From positions 20,577-84,576 of the forward strand of contig LTDK01000102.1 of NCBI GenBank assembly GCA_001642415.1: a stretch of DNA of 64,000 nucleotides. Direction: 5' to 3'. Below, piece by piece: positions 27,521-38,321 of the stretch. Position 1 is the stretch's first letter, and each line of letters opens with the position of its first letter. The notes beneath the pieces were generated by a model. That model saw only the letters and a program-made list of their open reading frames with translations, did not search any database and was not told where the DNA came from. This DNA comes from Nematocida ironsii (taxonomy: Eukaryota > Microsporidia). The position numbers and the translations under genes were made by a program.

Positions 27521-27730
27521 ATAAGTTATATTGTGTTAGTTTTATTTTTAGTTATATATTAATATTTTTATTGTATTATAGTACTTTATGTACTATGTGT
27601 AGTATTTATTAATACTAAGTGTACTATGTGTTATATATTATAGTATATATTATACTATGTGTTATATTTATACTAATTTTATTCTTTTACTGTTTTTCTA
27701 TTTTTTTATTCTAATTTAAGATTTTCTTTT

Positions 27731-27742
27731 TTTTACCCCCAG
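27731..27742 (+). promoter_or_regulatory. C-run directly before the uL23 start codon
   Basis: TTTTACCCCCAG lies immediately before ATG 27743. C-rich strings just upstream of start codons are known from highly expressed microsporidian genes, especially ribosomal protein genes, where they mark the transcription start. I did not see the same feature at other genes of the window. Confidence 0.5.
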
Positions 27743-28108
27743 ATGACTAGAAAGCAGCAGTACAAAAAATCATTAGAACTCACCAAGAACGAGCTCTCCA
27801 CACCAAAAGCACCAACACCAGAGGAGAGGATGAAACAGCTCACAGCAAAAGTACCCCAGGACATAATCAAATTCACTCCAAAGACAGAGAAAGCCATGAG
27901 ACTGTTAGAGAAGCAGAACACGATTGTTTTCGTATGCGATCTTAAAGCCACCAAGCCAGAGATTAAGATGGCCATTGAGCAATTATATTCAGTCAAGCCA
28001 AAGAAGGTCAACACTGCCATCACATTCAAGGGAGAGAAGAGGGCATATGCCATATTCTCTAAGGAGCACAGTGCAATAGAAATAGCCAGTGCCGCTGACA
28101 TCATTTAA
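27743..28108 (+). CDS. RPL23A: Large-subunit ribosomal protein uL23 (L23A)
   Basis: A 121-residue protein. The conserved core reads IIKFTPKTEKAMRLLEKQNTIVFVCDLKATKPEIKMAIEQL, with KPKKVNTAI and KRAYAIFS, ending in an ADII-type tail as in eukaryotic L23A. It binds 25S rRNA domain III near the peptide exit tunnel and contacts SRP. The eukaryote-specific basic N-terminal extension is short here. No intron is visible. Base composition is less AT-rich than the flanking arrays, and the C-run before the ATG fits strong expression. SRP receptor alpha, also in the window, works at the same ribosomal exit site. Confidence 0.93.
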   Translation: MTRKQQYKKSLELTKNELSTPKAPTPEERMKQLTAKVPQDIIKFTPKTEKAMRLLEKQNTIVFVCDLKATKPEIKMAIEQLYSVKPKKVNTAITFKGEKRAYAIFSKEHSAIEIASAADII

Positions 28109-28941
28109 TAATAAATACTGGAATTTGTGACAGTTTACTATATGACTTATTACACTGTGTATATTATATATTATTACTTATTACACATTGTGTATTATAT
28201 ATTACTTATTACATACTGTATTATAATTATGACTTATTACACAGTGTATATTATATACTGTCTTATAATTATTACTTATTATACCATGACTTATTACACA
28301 CTGTATATAAAATAAAATAATAATTATTACTTATTACACAGTGTATTATAATTATTACTTATTACACAGTGTATTATAATTAATATTACTTATTACACAG
28401 TATATTATAATTAATGTCTTATTACGCATATTATATTATTACTTATTACACAGTGTCTTAATTATATTACTTATTACACTATGTCTTAATTATATTATTA
28501 CTTATTACACACTGTATTATAATTAATGTCTTATTACACAGTGTCTTAATTATATTACTTATTACACTATGTCTTAATTATATTATTACTTATTACACAC
28601 TGTATTATAATTAATGTCTTAATTATATTACTTATTACACTATGTCTTAATTATATTATTTATTACACAGTGTCTATTATATTTATTTTATGTACTAAAA
28701 TAATATTTATTATACTTTATGTAATAATAATTAAAACTTATTACTTAGTACACATTGTATATTATATTTTATTTATTATAAGAATATTCTTTATAATAAT
28801 TATTATTTATTACACATTGTATATTATATATTATACTATTATAGACCTATCCAATACTATTATTTATTACACATAGTATATTATATATTATTTATTACAC
28901 ATTGTATAATAAGTATAAATATACTATATTTTTTATTATAC
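28109..28941. repeat. AT-rich minisatellite array with TTATTACACA core
   Basis: About 830 bases of degenerate tandem units of roughly 28-35 bases, each containing ACTTATTACAC(A/T), then (G/T)TGTATTATA or a variant such as TATGTCTTAATTATATT. The half sites TACAC and GTGTA around one base make a short hairpin-capable core. Nearly all units point the same way, toward the gene at 28942. Short open frames here are translations of the repeat and not genes. Confidence 0.85.
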
Positions 28942-29613
28942 ATGATACATATAGAAATAAATGATTATTCCCATATAAAAGACGTACAGAAGTCTAAAAC
29001 ACAAGAGAACTTCTTAAACTTATCATGTTTTAATACGACAGTTAAATTTATACGTATAATTATAAATATTTTAATATTTTTATATATAAATATTTTTAAT
29101 TATAATATATTTATAACCGTATATAAAATTGATAAAATAAAAGGAATAACCCTCCTGTGTTTATCCTTCTCCTCACTTTGCATACTCCTAATTAAGGAAT
29201 TATATACGAATATTATTATTAATAATATTACTGCAGTATTATACGTTATATTCATGATTATTCCTTCTGTTATATTCCAGCAGTATTGGATACCCTTCTT
29301 AATAAGTAATTCAGTTATTTTATCATCTGAGTATGTTTATATAAGCATAATTAGTATAATTATAATGATAATTAAGCATAATTGTAGTAATAGACTAATT
29401 ATAACGGTAATAGAAAGTATTCCCAGTGTAATTAGTCTAATATCATTGATTGAGTATGAAATTAGACTAATTTATATGAAAAACATAAGGATTACTAAGT
29501 TTAAAGTATCAGTTACTTGTTTATTCTCATTTATATTCATGATAATTGGGGTTATTCTGTTTTATATTGATGTAATTCATGATATACTCAAAAATCAGGT
29601 TATAACGGTATAA
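28942..29613 (+). CDS. Polytopic membrane protein of unknown function
   Basis: A 223-residue protein with about six hydrophobic segments (near 36-60, 66-88, 95-120, 122-145, 150-175 and 188-215) after a hydrophilic N-terminus. It is extremely rich in Ile, Asn and Tyr, matching the AT-rich surroundings. I recognise no family motif. Length and segment count could suit a small carrier or a species-specific membrane protein. It is flanked by minisatellite arrays on both sides. Confidence 0.55.
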   Translation: MIHIEINDYSHIKDVQKSKTQENFLNLSCFNTTVKFIRIIINILIFLYINIFNYNIFITVYKIDKIKGITLLCLSFSSLCILLIKELYTNIIINNITAVLYVIFMIIPSVIFQQYWIPFLISNSVILSSEYVYISIISIIIMIIKHNCSNRLIITVIESIPSVISLISLIEYEIRLIYMKNIRITKFKVSVTCLFSFIFMIIGVILFYIDVIHDILKNQVITV

Positions 29614-30100
29614 TAAAAATTTTAAAAATCAAAATTTAGTTATTCATTAGTAGACCATCAATTATAACACATTATGTAATAAGTGTACATTAATTATAAC
29701 ACATAGTGTAATAAGTATTAATTATAACATATAGTGTAATATATTTTATTATCCAAAATAGAAAATAGAAAAATCCACTTATTCATTAGTAGACCATCAA
29801 TTATAACACATTATATAATAAGTGTACATTAAATATAACACATTATGTAATATATTTTTATTATTTAAAATTTAAATAATAAAGTGTACACCAATAAAAT
29901 ATATTACATACTGTCTTATATTTATTATATATTACACTATGTCTTATAATTTTTATTTATTACACTATGTCTTATAATTATTATTTATTACATAATGTAT
30001 TATATTTATTATATATTACACACTGTCTTATAATATCTGTCATTTACTTAATTAAATCACATAATATCTATAAATATACCATAAAATAACTAGATTATCA
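29614..30100. repeat. AT-rich repeat array with a longer direct repeat
   Basis: About 490 bases. The first half has units in the GTAATAAGTGTACATTAA orientation, and a longer block starting TTATTCATTAGTAGACCATC occurs twice (near 29639 and 29778). The second half, nearest the mucin-like gene, has TTATTACACTATGTCTTATA units in the opposite orientation. No gene is seen. Confidence 0.75.
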
Positions 30101-32212
30101 ATGGATACATTTACAGAATCAATAGAAATGCACAGAATGAGTGATTATGATGGTAATAATTATAGACTCAGACCAAACCATGAAAGAACACAATCTAAAT
30201 ATAACAGACCATTATTTATTACTATATATGTAATAAGTATTATATCTATTTTATTTTTTACATTTTATTTTTTTTATAAAAAAACAAACAAAAGTGCATT
30301 AAATACTACACAAGACATAATAAATAATACAATCATATCCATAAAAGACAATAATATAGAATATATAAACAATAGTACACTAAGTAATACACCACTACCA
30401 TACACTAATAGTATAACAGATATACCATACAGTACAAGTACAAGTATGCCATACAGTACCACAGATATACCACCACTATCATACACTAATAGTATAACAG
30501 AAGTACCATACAGTACAGATATACCAGTACCATACAGTACCACAGATGTACCGTATACTAGTACAGATATATCAGAGGGTATCATAAGGACAGGTAGTAC
30601 AAATATGACTAGTACAAATATGACCAGTACAAATATGACTAGTACACCACTATCAGATATAACAGCAGTAGAAACAGAAAGAACAATAAAAGGAACAACA
30701 ATATCAGGTATAACAGAAAGAATCACACCAACAGAAAGTATACCAGTACAGACAATGACTAATACAACAGAAAGTATACCAGTAGTAGAAAGTATACCAA
30801 CAGTACAGACAGTGACTAATGCAACAGTGACTAAAATTACTACAACAGCAACTACTCCGACTGAGACAGTAACTGATGCAACTGTGACTAATACAACAGT
30901 AATTACTCCGACTGTGACAGTGACTAATACAACAGTAACTAATACAGTACCAGTACAAACAGTAACTAATACAACAGTGACTACTCCGACTGAGGCAGTA
31001 ACTAAAGTAAAGACTGAAAGTATACCAGTGACTACTCCGACTGAGACCGAAAGTATACCAGTACCAGTACAGACAGTGACTACTACAACAGAAAGTATAC
31101 CAATAGTAGATACTGTGACTAATGCAACAGTAAATACTCCAACTGAGAGTGTACCAGTAACAGTAATTACTCCGACTGAGGTAATAACTAATACAACAGT
31201 ACCAGTAACAGAAAGTATACCAGTGACTAATACAACTGAGAGTACCACGGTCACTGATGTAACAGTTACTAATACTACTACAGTAACAGATGTAACAGTA
31301 AATACTCCGACTGAGAGTGTACCAGTGACTGATACTAAAAGTACTATACCAGTGACTAATACACCAGCAAAGACTAATGCAGTAACTAATACAACAGAAA
31401 GTACTACAGTAACTGAGGCAGTAACTAATACACCAGCAAAGACTAATAGTACACTAGTAACCAATGTAACTGAAAGTACCACAGTAACAGAGACTAATAC
31501 AACAGAAAGTATACCAGTGACTAATACAACAGTAACCAATGTAACTGAAAGTACCACAGTAACTGATACTAAAAGTACAACAGCAAATACTGAGAGTACC
31601 ACAGTAACTGAGTCAGTGACTAATACAACAGAAAGTAATACTATTCCGACTGGGACAGTATCAGTTAATGAAACTGTCACATCTGCAAATACTAATAGTA
31701 CACTAGTAACTGATACAGTGACTAATAGTACAGTAACAGAAAGCATACCAGTAACTGAGACTAGTACAGTAACTGATGCCACTATGACTGAGACTAGCAC
31801 AGTAACAGAGACAACTGAGACTAGCACAGTAACAGAGACTAACACGGTTGCTGAGACTGAGACTAATACAGTAACTGATGTAACAGAGACTAATACAGTA
31901 ACAGAGACAACTGAAAGTACCACGGTCGCTGAGACTACTCCGACTGAGGCAGTAACTAATAATAGCACAGTCACTGATACTGAAAGTACTACTCCTACTG
32001 AGACTAACACAGTAACTGATATTACAACAGCAAGGATTAAAACTACCACTGCACCATCAGAGATAGGGAATAGTACTATAACTGATCCTATTACAGTCAC
32101 TGCAAATACCACCTCAGTCTCATATACTGATAGTATTAATATGACTAATTCTACTGTAACAGATATAATTAATAATTTATTAATTAGGTCTAAGAATATA
32201 ACAGGAGAATAA
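30101..32212 (+). CDS. Thr/Val-rich mucin-like type II membrane protein
   Basis: A 703-residue protein: about 37 polar residues, one membrane segment (about 38-59, TIYVISIISILFFTFYFFY), then more than 600 residues of Thr, Val, Ser, Asn, Pro and Glu in imperfect short repeats such as TESIPVTNTT and TVTDVTVTNTT. An earlier block (about 95-165) carries a distinct SYTNSITEVPYST-type repeat. With no cleavable signal, the N-terminus should be cytoplasmic and the repeat domain luminal or extracellular. Thr/Ser-rich tails of this sort are usually O-mannosylated. A spore-surface or adhesion role is inference. Repeat number probably varies between isolates. A 612-residue frame on the other strand is a shadow of the same repeat. 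Confidence 0.7.
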   Translation: MDTFTESIEMHRMSDYDGNNYRLRPNHERTQSKYNRPLFITIYVISIISILFFTFYFFYKKTNKSALNTTQDIINNTIISIKDNNIEYINNSTLSNTPLPYTNSITDIPYSTSTSMPYSTTDIPPLSYTNSITEVPYSTDIPVPYSTTDVPYTSTDISEGIIRTGSTNMTSTNMTSTNMTSTPLSDITAVETERTIKGTTISGITERITPTESIPVQTMTNTTESIPVVESIPTVQTVTNATVTKITTTATTPTETVTDATVTNTTVITPTVTVTNTTVTNTVPVQTVTNTTVTTPTEAVTKVKTESIPVTTPTETESIPVPVQTVTTTTESIPIVDTVTNATVNTPTESVPVTVITPTEVITNTTVPVTESIPVTNTTESTTVTDVTVTNTTTVTDVTVNTPTESVPVTDTKSTIPVTNTPAKTNAVTNTTESTTVTEAVTNTPAKTNSTLVTNVTESTTVTETNTTESIPVTNTTVTNVTESTTVTDTKSTTANTESTTVTESVTNTTESNTIPTGTVSVNETVTSANTNSTLVTDTVTNSTVTESIPVTETSTVTDATMTETSTVTETTETSTVTETNTVAETETNTVTDVTETNTVTETTESTTVAETTPTEAVTNNSTVTDTESTTPTETNTVTDITTARIKTTTAPSEIGNSTITDPITVTANTTSVSYTDSINMTNSTVTDIINNLLIRSKNITGE

Positions 32213-32485
32213 ATATAATATAAAATATATTATACATTATGTAATATATAAAATATATTACACATTATATAATAAAATATATTAGTTAAAAATTACATTA
32301 CTTATTACACAATATACATTATATATTACACATTATACACTACTTATTACACAATATACATTACTTATTACACATTATACATTACTTATTACACAATATG
32401 TATTATATATTACTTATTACCTATTGTGTATTATATAACGAGTTTAAAATATTTTATATAAAATTAAAATTTTATTTTTATAAGA
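32213..32485. repeat. Short TTATTACACA array
   Basis: About 230 bases of ACTTATTACACAATATACATT-type units of variable length, ending about 50 bases before the start of the large polytopic protein gene at 32486. Confidence 0.8.
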
Positions 32486-35296
32486 ATGGAAAGTGTAAAA
32501 TTACAAGAAACTCTGATGAGATCAGTAACTGATGGATATTCCATAAAAGGAATAAATCTGTCTCTTATATCAGCAGGTGTACTATTTTCATATACAGAAA
32601 AAGGAAAACTCTTAGTAAATACTTTAAAATCTGGTGCTATCTTTGATTTTATTATTTTTACTACAGTAATAACCCTTTCTATTATGAAAATAATTTCTTC
32701 TGTATATAAAAATAATATTATATACAGTAAAAAAGAAAAGAATAATTTAGCAAAAATTGAGACTTATTTAGGGATATTTGGTATAATGGTATTAGGAGTA
32801 CTAGGGAATAGTCCATTATTTATTATACTATCTGTGATATCTTCTGTTATACTTAATAGTAATTATAAATTTATTATTACATTATTAATATCAGGAGGAT
32901 TATTATTCTTAAGTACACCATTACTTATGTATCAGAGTATTTATAATATTATTATATCTATGGGTATATCTCTATGTTTATTAGGTATGTTTAGATTAGA
33001 ATCAATTATAAAGAATGATAGTATAAATATGTATGTACACTACTTTATACTTATATCTATAACTATTGCTGGGTTTATTTATAGTCCTATTACATTCATT
33101 TTATTACCTATAGTATTATTTATATACATGAATGTATCTAATAAGTATGTATATAAAGTATATAATAAGTATAAGGGTACATTATTATTACTGATTAAAA
33201 TAACGAAAGTATTAATAATAACGGCAATTATTACATTATTTACAGTATACTTCTCTGCTTGGTATACGAATAATCCAATTATTCTTAGGAAATTATTAGG
33301 AGTAGAAGTATCTAAAGATTCTCCTGTGTTTATTATAATATTAAGTAGTATTAAGTATATTATAGATATGGTAGTACATTATATAAATATATTAATAATG
33401 AGTATAAGGCCAAAATCAATTAGTAATTATATACTAAAATCAGTTGATATCAGTACAGTAGAAGTATCTTATAGTAGTAATATATACAAGCAGATTATTA
33501 GTATAATATATAAGTTATTTATGATTATAGATAATATACTTGTATATGTAATAGGAGTATCTAGTACTATAGTACATATTGTTGCCAGTATAGTGTGTTA
33601 TATAGTGATACGACCTATTAGTATATATAATAATATCATACGTGTAATAACAAATGGTATATCATATATATTATATATACTAGATATGGCAATATATTAT
33701 ATAATAGGGAGACATATGCATGTAGTAGAGAACCCTATAGTGAAAGACAGGAGTATAATAAGTAAGGCAGTAAGTGTAGTATTATACCCATTAACTATAG
33801 TAAAGTATTTATTTAAGAGTAAAGGAAATAATACGAGTAATGTAAGTGTAGTAAATAAGGGTAATTTATTAACTTCTGTATACGGTGTTATAGTACATGT
33901 ACTATATTTACTATTAGGAGGGTACAGTTGGTTATTCTTTATTACTAATGGTAAGGACATGATATCTGAGAAATCGTATGAGATGAGTAAATTTGGGTTT
34001 ACTCCTGTTATGAGGAATTCTATTGTGAGTATACCTGATGAAGTATTATATTACAACAAAGGCACATTCTATCAGAAATTCTTTGATACGTACTGTGAGT
34101 ATGCAGATGTATATGATGAGATTAATGGGAATGGTGCATATTCTGAAGAATCAATTGTTAAGCATGATTCGTACTCTGAGTACGATCCAATACAGATGTA
34201 CAGTAAGGATCAAGTATGTACACCTATTTCATCGTATGAAACAGAGTTAAGGGATAAGATTAAGAAACTAGGACCTATAAACATAAAATTAACAGACCAA
34301 GAATTTGCAGGTATGAGAAGTGTTCTTCAATACTTCCCATGCATACAGCATAAGAAAGGACTTTCACTAACTGAAAAGTCTTTAATGATGAACTTAGATG
34401 ATAAGAAGAAGGTAATGAAAGATCCAAAGAAAACACCAGAGAGTATATTTAAGAATATTTTAGGAATTAAACCAGATTCAAAGAAACAACAGGATACTGC
34501 TGATAAAAAGTACAGGAAGGCACTTAGTAAAATGGCAGATTATTACAGGAAGTATTACTACAACTTTTACATTCTTGGAGAGTATTTCTTAGATAATATA
34601 AATAGTTCAGTAAGTAACTGCGTGAGTGATTCTATTATTAGGATGTATAATAAGATTATTCCAGTGGATTATTCAGGAATAACAGATGAGTACTTTAAAA
34701 CAATTGTACAAGTCAGAACAGCAATTATCAGGAGAGAACTTCCATTCTTAACAGAAGCACAGTCTGCTTTAGTGTTTTATACACCGGTTGTTTATAATCT
34801 TGATCTAGACAGGAGCATACTATCATCTAAGAACAAAGGAACTGTAGAGAGTGAAGGATTCTTCTTAGAGAATACTACGAACAAGATAAATTATAATGAT
34901 GTATTTGAAGAGAATACGGATTTATTCGTATACCATAATATGAAAGAGCTAAAAGTAGAAGAACAAGTATTACGGTTTAAGTCTACTGTATCAACTTGTC
35001 CTACTCCAGTGGGAGCACCATTTACTATAACAAGAAGTAATGGAATAGATTTATACATATATAAAGATGATAGTACAGTTGTATCAGTATCTGTTAATAA
35101 CAGGCCTGTGATGGCAAAGGCAATTCCATACGATAAAACACAGAATGTGTGCGTAGACTTAGAATTACCACTAGATTTACTTAAGGAGTATACTTTAAGT
35201 AACCCAAAGAGTGAAGAAATAATTACTATTACAGTGAGGATGTTCATAGGGCATGTTTCACTTGTTAGTACGCAGACTTATGAGATAACAATATAA
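32486..35296 (+). CDS. Large polytopic membrane protein with a soluble C-terminal half, unknown function
   Basis: A 936-residue protein that I do not recognise. Residues about 20-480 contain roughly ten or more hydrophobic segments with very high Ile, Tyr and Ser. From about 490 the protein is hydrophilic: an acidic, Tyr-rich part (FQKFFDTYCEYADVYDEI), a Lys-rich part with KKVMKDPKKTPES near 655, a helical part, and an all-beta end (about 820-936) that could be an Ig- or C2-like domain. The DNA of the second half is visibly less AT-rich than the first, so the halves may evolve under different constraint. The layout resembles membrane proteins with a cytosolic processing or binding domain, but no catalytic motif is visible. 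Confidence 0.6.
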   Translation: MESVKLQETLMRSVTDGYSIKGINLSLISAGVLFSYTEKGKLLVNTLKSGAIFDFIIFTTVITLSIMKIISSVYKNNIIYSKKEKNNLAKIETYLGIFGIMVLGVLGNSPLFIILSVISSVILNSNYKFIITLLISGGLLFLSTPLLMYQSIYNIIISMGISLCLLGMFRLESIIKNDSINMYVHYFILISITIAGFIYSPITFILLPIVLFIYMNVSNKYVYKVYNKYKGTLLLLIKITKVLIITAIITLFTVYFSAWYTNNPIILRKLLGVEVSKDSPVFIIILSSIKYIIDMVVHYINILIMSIRPKSISNYILKSVDISTVEVSYSSNIYKQIISIIYKLFMIIDNILVYVIGVSSTIVHIVASIVCYIVIRPISIYNNIIRVITNGISYILYILDMAIYYIIGRHMHVVENPIVKDRSIISKAVSVVLYPLTIVKYLFKSKGNNTSNVSVVNKGNLLTSVYGVIVHVLYLLLGGYSWLFFITNGKDMISEKSYEMSKFGFTPVMRNSIVSIPDEVLYYNKGTFYQKFFDTYCEYADVYDEINGNGAYSEESIVKHDSYSEYDPIQMYSKDQVCTPISSYETELRDKIKKLGPINIKLTDQEFAGMRSVLQYFPCIQHKKGLSLTEKSLMMNLDDKKKVMKDPKKTPESIFKNILGIKPDSKKQQDTADKKYRKALSKMADYYRKYYYNFYILGEYFLDNINSSVSNCVSDSIIRMYNKIIPVDYSGITDEYFKTIVQVRTAIIRRELPFLTEAQSALVFYTPVVYNLDLDRSILSSKNKGTVESEGFFLENTTNKINYNDVFEENTDLFVYHNMKELKVEEQVLRFKSTVSTCPTPVGAPFTITRSNGIDLYIYKDDSTVVSVSVNNRPVMAKAIPYDKTQNVCVDLELPLDLLKEYTLSNPKSEEIITITVRMFIGHVSLVSTQTYEITI

Positions 35297-35428
35297 AAAT
35301 ACAGTTATTCTTAATGAATATTTATTTTTTATACTTTTTATAAGTGATTATTACTGGTTTTATTAGAAAATATTTTGAAAATAACGTTATTTCTAAATTA
35401 GGAAATAAAAGAATAAAAAGATACAAAT

Positions 35429-36754
35429 TTATAAATATAATGCTTCACAAAGATTGTCAATATCAAATGGGAGTAAATCAACATTCTTCTGACCGACTCC
35501 TATAAAAACAACTGGTTTATCAACTGTATGTGCTAGACTAACAATTGTTCCAATTTTCTCATCAACTGTATCACACTTAGTCACTACAATTCCATCAATT
35601 GTTTTGTCTACACAGGCTCTTTCAATTGAGTCATTAAACCCTTTTATCTGCTGGATAGAATCATTACCAACTAATGCCTCACCAACATAGAATATCTTAT
35701 TGGGTTTATTAACCCTAATTAGCTTTGATAGGGATAGCATAGACTGTGCATTACCAGGCATTCTACCACACGTATCAATTAGTACAACATCAAATTTATT
35801 CTCCTTTGCATAGGATATGGCCTTACTTGCAATTGACGCCTCATCTTTTTTATATCCCTTCTCATACAGTACAATGGAATGGCCCCTTGCCTGGAATCTT
35901 TCAACGTACTTTTTTAACTGTTCAATTGCACCACTTCTGAACCCATCACATGCTGCTACGCATATTTTATACTTATTCTTAAGTATCCACAGGCAAAGCT
36001 TTGAAAGAGTAGTTGACTTTCCCACTCCATTAACACCAACCATGCAGAATACATACGGTCCTTTTGAATTCTTTTTGTGTACTTCTATTTCTTCAATTAT
36101 CTTATCTGGTGACAAAGTAGGAACAATCTCTGAGATGACTTTTTTAAAGCAGTGTCTCATCTGGTCGGTCTCTCCCATCCCCTTATTGCTCTTGTCATTC
36201 TTCATTGTTGTCATTATATCATTAGCTATCTTCCTACTGAGTAAATGAGGAATATTCCTTGATAAAAGATGGTCCTGTATTGCACTCTCATTCACCTCCT
36301 TTTTGCCCGTGAATAACCTAAAAATATTCCTAGGCTGTTTCCACTTATCCCATCCAGTAGTTTCCTCCTCTGGATCAGAATCATAAACTTCCTCTGCTTT
36401 ATCCGTTTTTTCTGTTGTAAACTCATCAGTCTCTTCACCCGCAATTTCATTTTTAAATATCCCATAAAGAACCCTTGAATTTTCACTTTTTTCTATCCTC
36501 TCCTTTGCCTCACTCAATGCGTCTTCCATTTCCCTTTCAATTTCTGCTTCTTTATACACAATCAGATAAATATTAGAAGTGCCAAATGAATAAGTCAGTC
36601 TATCATTCCTTATTTTAATGGTTTTAATTGTTGAGAATGGCTGCGCCTTCTGAAGAAAGCTTTCTAAATACCCAGGCATGTTTCCCCTCTCTCCTAATAC
36701 TATTCCACCACGCGTCCCAACCAAACTGTATAAAACCCTCTCTCGACTCTCCAT
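35429..36754 (-). CDS. SRP101: Signal recognition particle receptor subunit alpha
   Basis: A 441-residue SRP GTPase. Residues 1-70 fit the longin-like SRX domain that binds the beta subunit, followed by an acidic linker (about 105-135). The NG domain has G1 GVNGVGKST (240-248), the insertion-box element ACDGFRSGAIEQL, DTCGR (327-331), TKCD near 393, and the closing DTVDEKIG and GVGQKNVDL. These are SR-alpha and FtsY signatures. An internal SRX domain, rather than the M domain of SRP54, decides for the receptor. It docks ribosome-SRP complexes at the ER. It is about 180 residues shorter than the yeast protein through a shorter linker. Confidence 0.93.
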   Translation of the reverse strand: MESRERVLYSLVGTRGGIVLGERGNMPGYLESFLQKAQPFSTIKTIKIRNDRLTYSFGTSNIYLIVYKEAEIEREMEDALSEAKERIEKSENSRVLYGIFKNEIAGEETDEFTTEKTDKAEEVYDSDPEEETTGWDKWKQPRNIFRLFTGKKEVNESAIQDHLLSRNIPHLLSRKIANDIMTTMKNDKSNKGMGETDQMRHCFKKVISEIVPTLSPDKIIEEIEVHKKNSKGPYVFCMVGVNGVGKSTTLSKLCLWILKNKYKICVAACDGFRSGAIEQLKKYVERFQARGHSIVLYEKGYKKDEASIASKAISYAKENKFDVVLIDTCGRMPGNAQSMLSLSKLIRVNKPNKIFYVGEALVGNDSIQQIKGFNDSIERACVDKTIDGIVVTKCDTVDEKIGTIVSLAHTVDKPVVFIGVGQKNVDLLPFDIDNLCEALYL

Positions 36755-36809
36755 AATTATAATATTAAAAATACGCTGAAATTTTAATTTTATTTAATTT
36801 TATTATTTA

Positions 36810-36826
36810 GGGTTAGTTCGGGTTAT
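36810..36826 (-). promoter_or_regulatory. Paired TAACCC motif, copy 7
   Basis: On the minus strand ATAACCCGAACTAACCC, with the 10-base period. It lies between SRP receptor alpha (start at 36754) and the SulP gene (stop at 36906), both on the minus strand. Confidence 0.5.
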
Positions 36827-36905
36827 CCTAAATTTATTATTATTTATTCTATTATTGCCTTAAAATCACATTTTTTGGTGAACCTATTACATATTATTAA
36901 TAAAA

Positions 36906-38321
36906 TCATTCGTTAGAAGAAAATAAAGTAGATTTTTTAAGTAATTTCCAAATATACTCTAAAAAGAATATTCCACAGCCTACACCCAGTCCAATTGGCA
37001 TATTACCATAATATACACAAGGTATTGCCACACATACTGTAAATAGTAAGCTATGCAGACCCTCCTTCTTTATTGTGATAATAGAATCTTTTAGTATATC
37101 AAACCCAATAAACAGTAAAAGCATATCCAAGCACATCTGAGGTATAAATGCAAAAATAGACTGACCGACTAAATACATCAGTATAAAGCACACAACAAGC
37201 ACAAATCCATCAATTTTCTTAGTTGTTGGTTTTCCTCTGTTTAGTGCGATTGTAGAGGAAGATACGATATAAGTAGGGAAAATTCCAAATACAGAACCAA
37301 CTACATTTGCTATTCCATTTGCGACTAATTCTTTCTTTAATGATGGTGTTACTTTACACTTAGCACTGATTGCAGGTGTGTTAACTGGGAATTGCAGCAG
37401 AACAACTATAACCATTATTCCCATTTGAGCGAGTATATTAATAGAGCATAGAGATTTCCATGCAATTTTATTGTGCTCCATCTGATAAAGCAGAGGAAGG
37501 TCAAATAGCATTGAAGTATTCTTTCCATTCTGCGGTAAGAATGTACTAATTCTTGCATTTTCAATTCCTCCCCACCAGAAGAATATTGGTATATAGGACA
37601 GACTAATTATAACTAGTAAAATTATACAGTATGAAAATGGCGCTAGTGATGGGAATCTTCTGCCCATTGCATGTGATAAATACCAAAAGGCAAATGCGAC
37701 TATACCATACACAGCCATGGCTGAGTATAGAGTAACATTCCCATAACCAGCCACAAAGTTCTGCAGTGTGCTACTACCAAGTTTACAACATAAACACCCA
37801 ATAACGAATAAGAGTGCTACTTCTATTTTACTAGGAATCTTATTTAATACTTTCTGAAACCCCGTCAAGTACAGAACAATAAATGCCAGTCCACTTAATA
37901 GAGTGGATATGCTTATAAATGCTAAAATAGTCCAAAACAATTCTGCATCCTTTAAACCGTATGATTTGTGCAGGATAACACTTACTTCCGAAATAATTCC
38001 GAATGTCTCAGATATTGGAGTGGTTATAACCCCAACTTGGAATGAAGAAAAAAGGAAAAAAACAACTTGGGATATGAATATACCAAATACAAAAAAAACA
38101 GTGCTGTATTTTGAAATGTCCACTCCTGGTACTACACCCAATCCAATTAATCCAATAGTCAACGCATCCATAAAGTATAAAATCATCCCAAGAAAACAAC
38201 AAGAAACTCTTTCTTTAAGCGTACCGGTACCCACTAAATCTGGTTGAAGTAATTGATTCCCTTCTGTTAAAGAATTCGTCTCAACAGGAAATGTATCCAT
38301 GTCAATTACTCTATTTTCCAT
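36906..38321 (-). CDS. SulP-family anion transporter without STAS domain
   Basis: A 471-residue protein with about eleven hydrophobic segments. The segment NTPAISAKCKVTPSLKKE, leading into NGIANVVGSVFG, is the SulP helix-8/9 block and resembles the yeast YGR125W/Vsb1 branch more than classic sulfate permeases. The N-terminal half starts with a SulP-like LGMILYFMDALTIGLIGLG, where the usual P-x-G-Y-A-x-A helix is changed. There is no C-terminal STAS domain, as in the Vsb1 branch and in other microsporidian SulP proteins I know of. Substrate is uncertain: inorganic anions, or vacuolar basic amino acids as suggested for Vsb1. Confidence 0.8.
   Translation of the reverse strand: MENRVIDMDTFPVETNSLTEGNQLLQPDLVGTGTLKERVSCCFLGMILYFMDALTIGLIGLGVVPGVDISKYSTVFFVFGIFISQVVFFLFSSFQVGVITTPISETFGIISEVSVILHKSYGLKDAELFWTILAFISISTLLSGLAFIVLYLTGFQKVLNKIPSKIEVALLFVIGCLCCKLGSSTLQNFVAGYGNVTLYSAMAVYGIVAFAFWYLSHAMGRRFPSLAPFSYCIILLVIISLSYIPIFFWWGGIENARISTFLPQNGKNTSMLFDLPLLYQMEHNKIAWKSLCSINILAQMGIMVIVVLLQFPVNTPAISAKCKVTPSLKKELVANGIANVVGSVFGIFPTYIVSSSTIALNRGKPTTKKIDGFVLVVCFILMYLVGQSIFAFIPQMCLDMLLLFIGFDILKDSIITIKKEGLHSLLFTVCVAIPCVYYGNMPIGLGVGCGIFFLEYIWKLLKKSTLFSSNE

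Noticed and set aside
28127..28876. Short Tyr/Ile/Leu-rich frames in the satellite arrays
   Set aside because: All are translations of TTATTACACA units with no independent support.
30274..32112. A 612-residue Val/Ser/Leu-rich frame on the minus strand
   Set aside because: It is the mirror of the Thr/Val repeat gene on the plus strand; ACN/GTN repeats are open in several frames. The plus-strand frame has a sensible N-terminus and membrane anchor.
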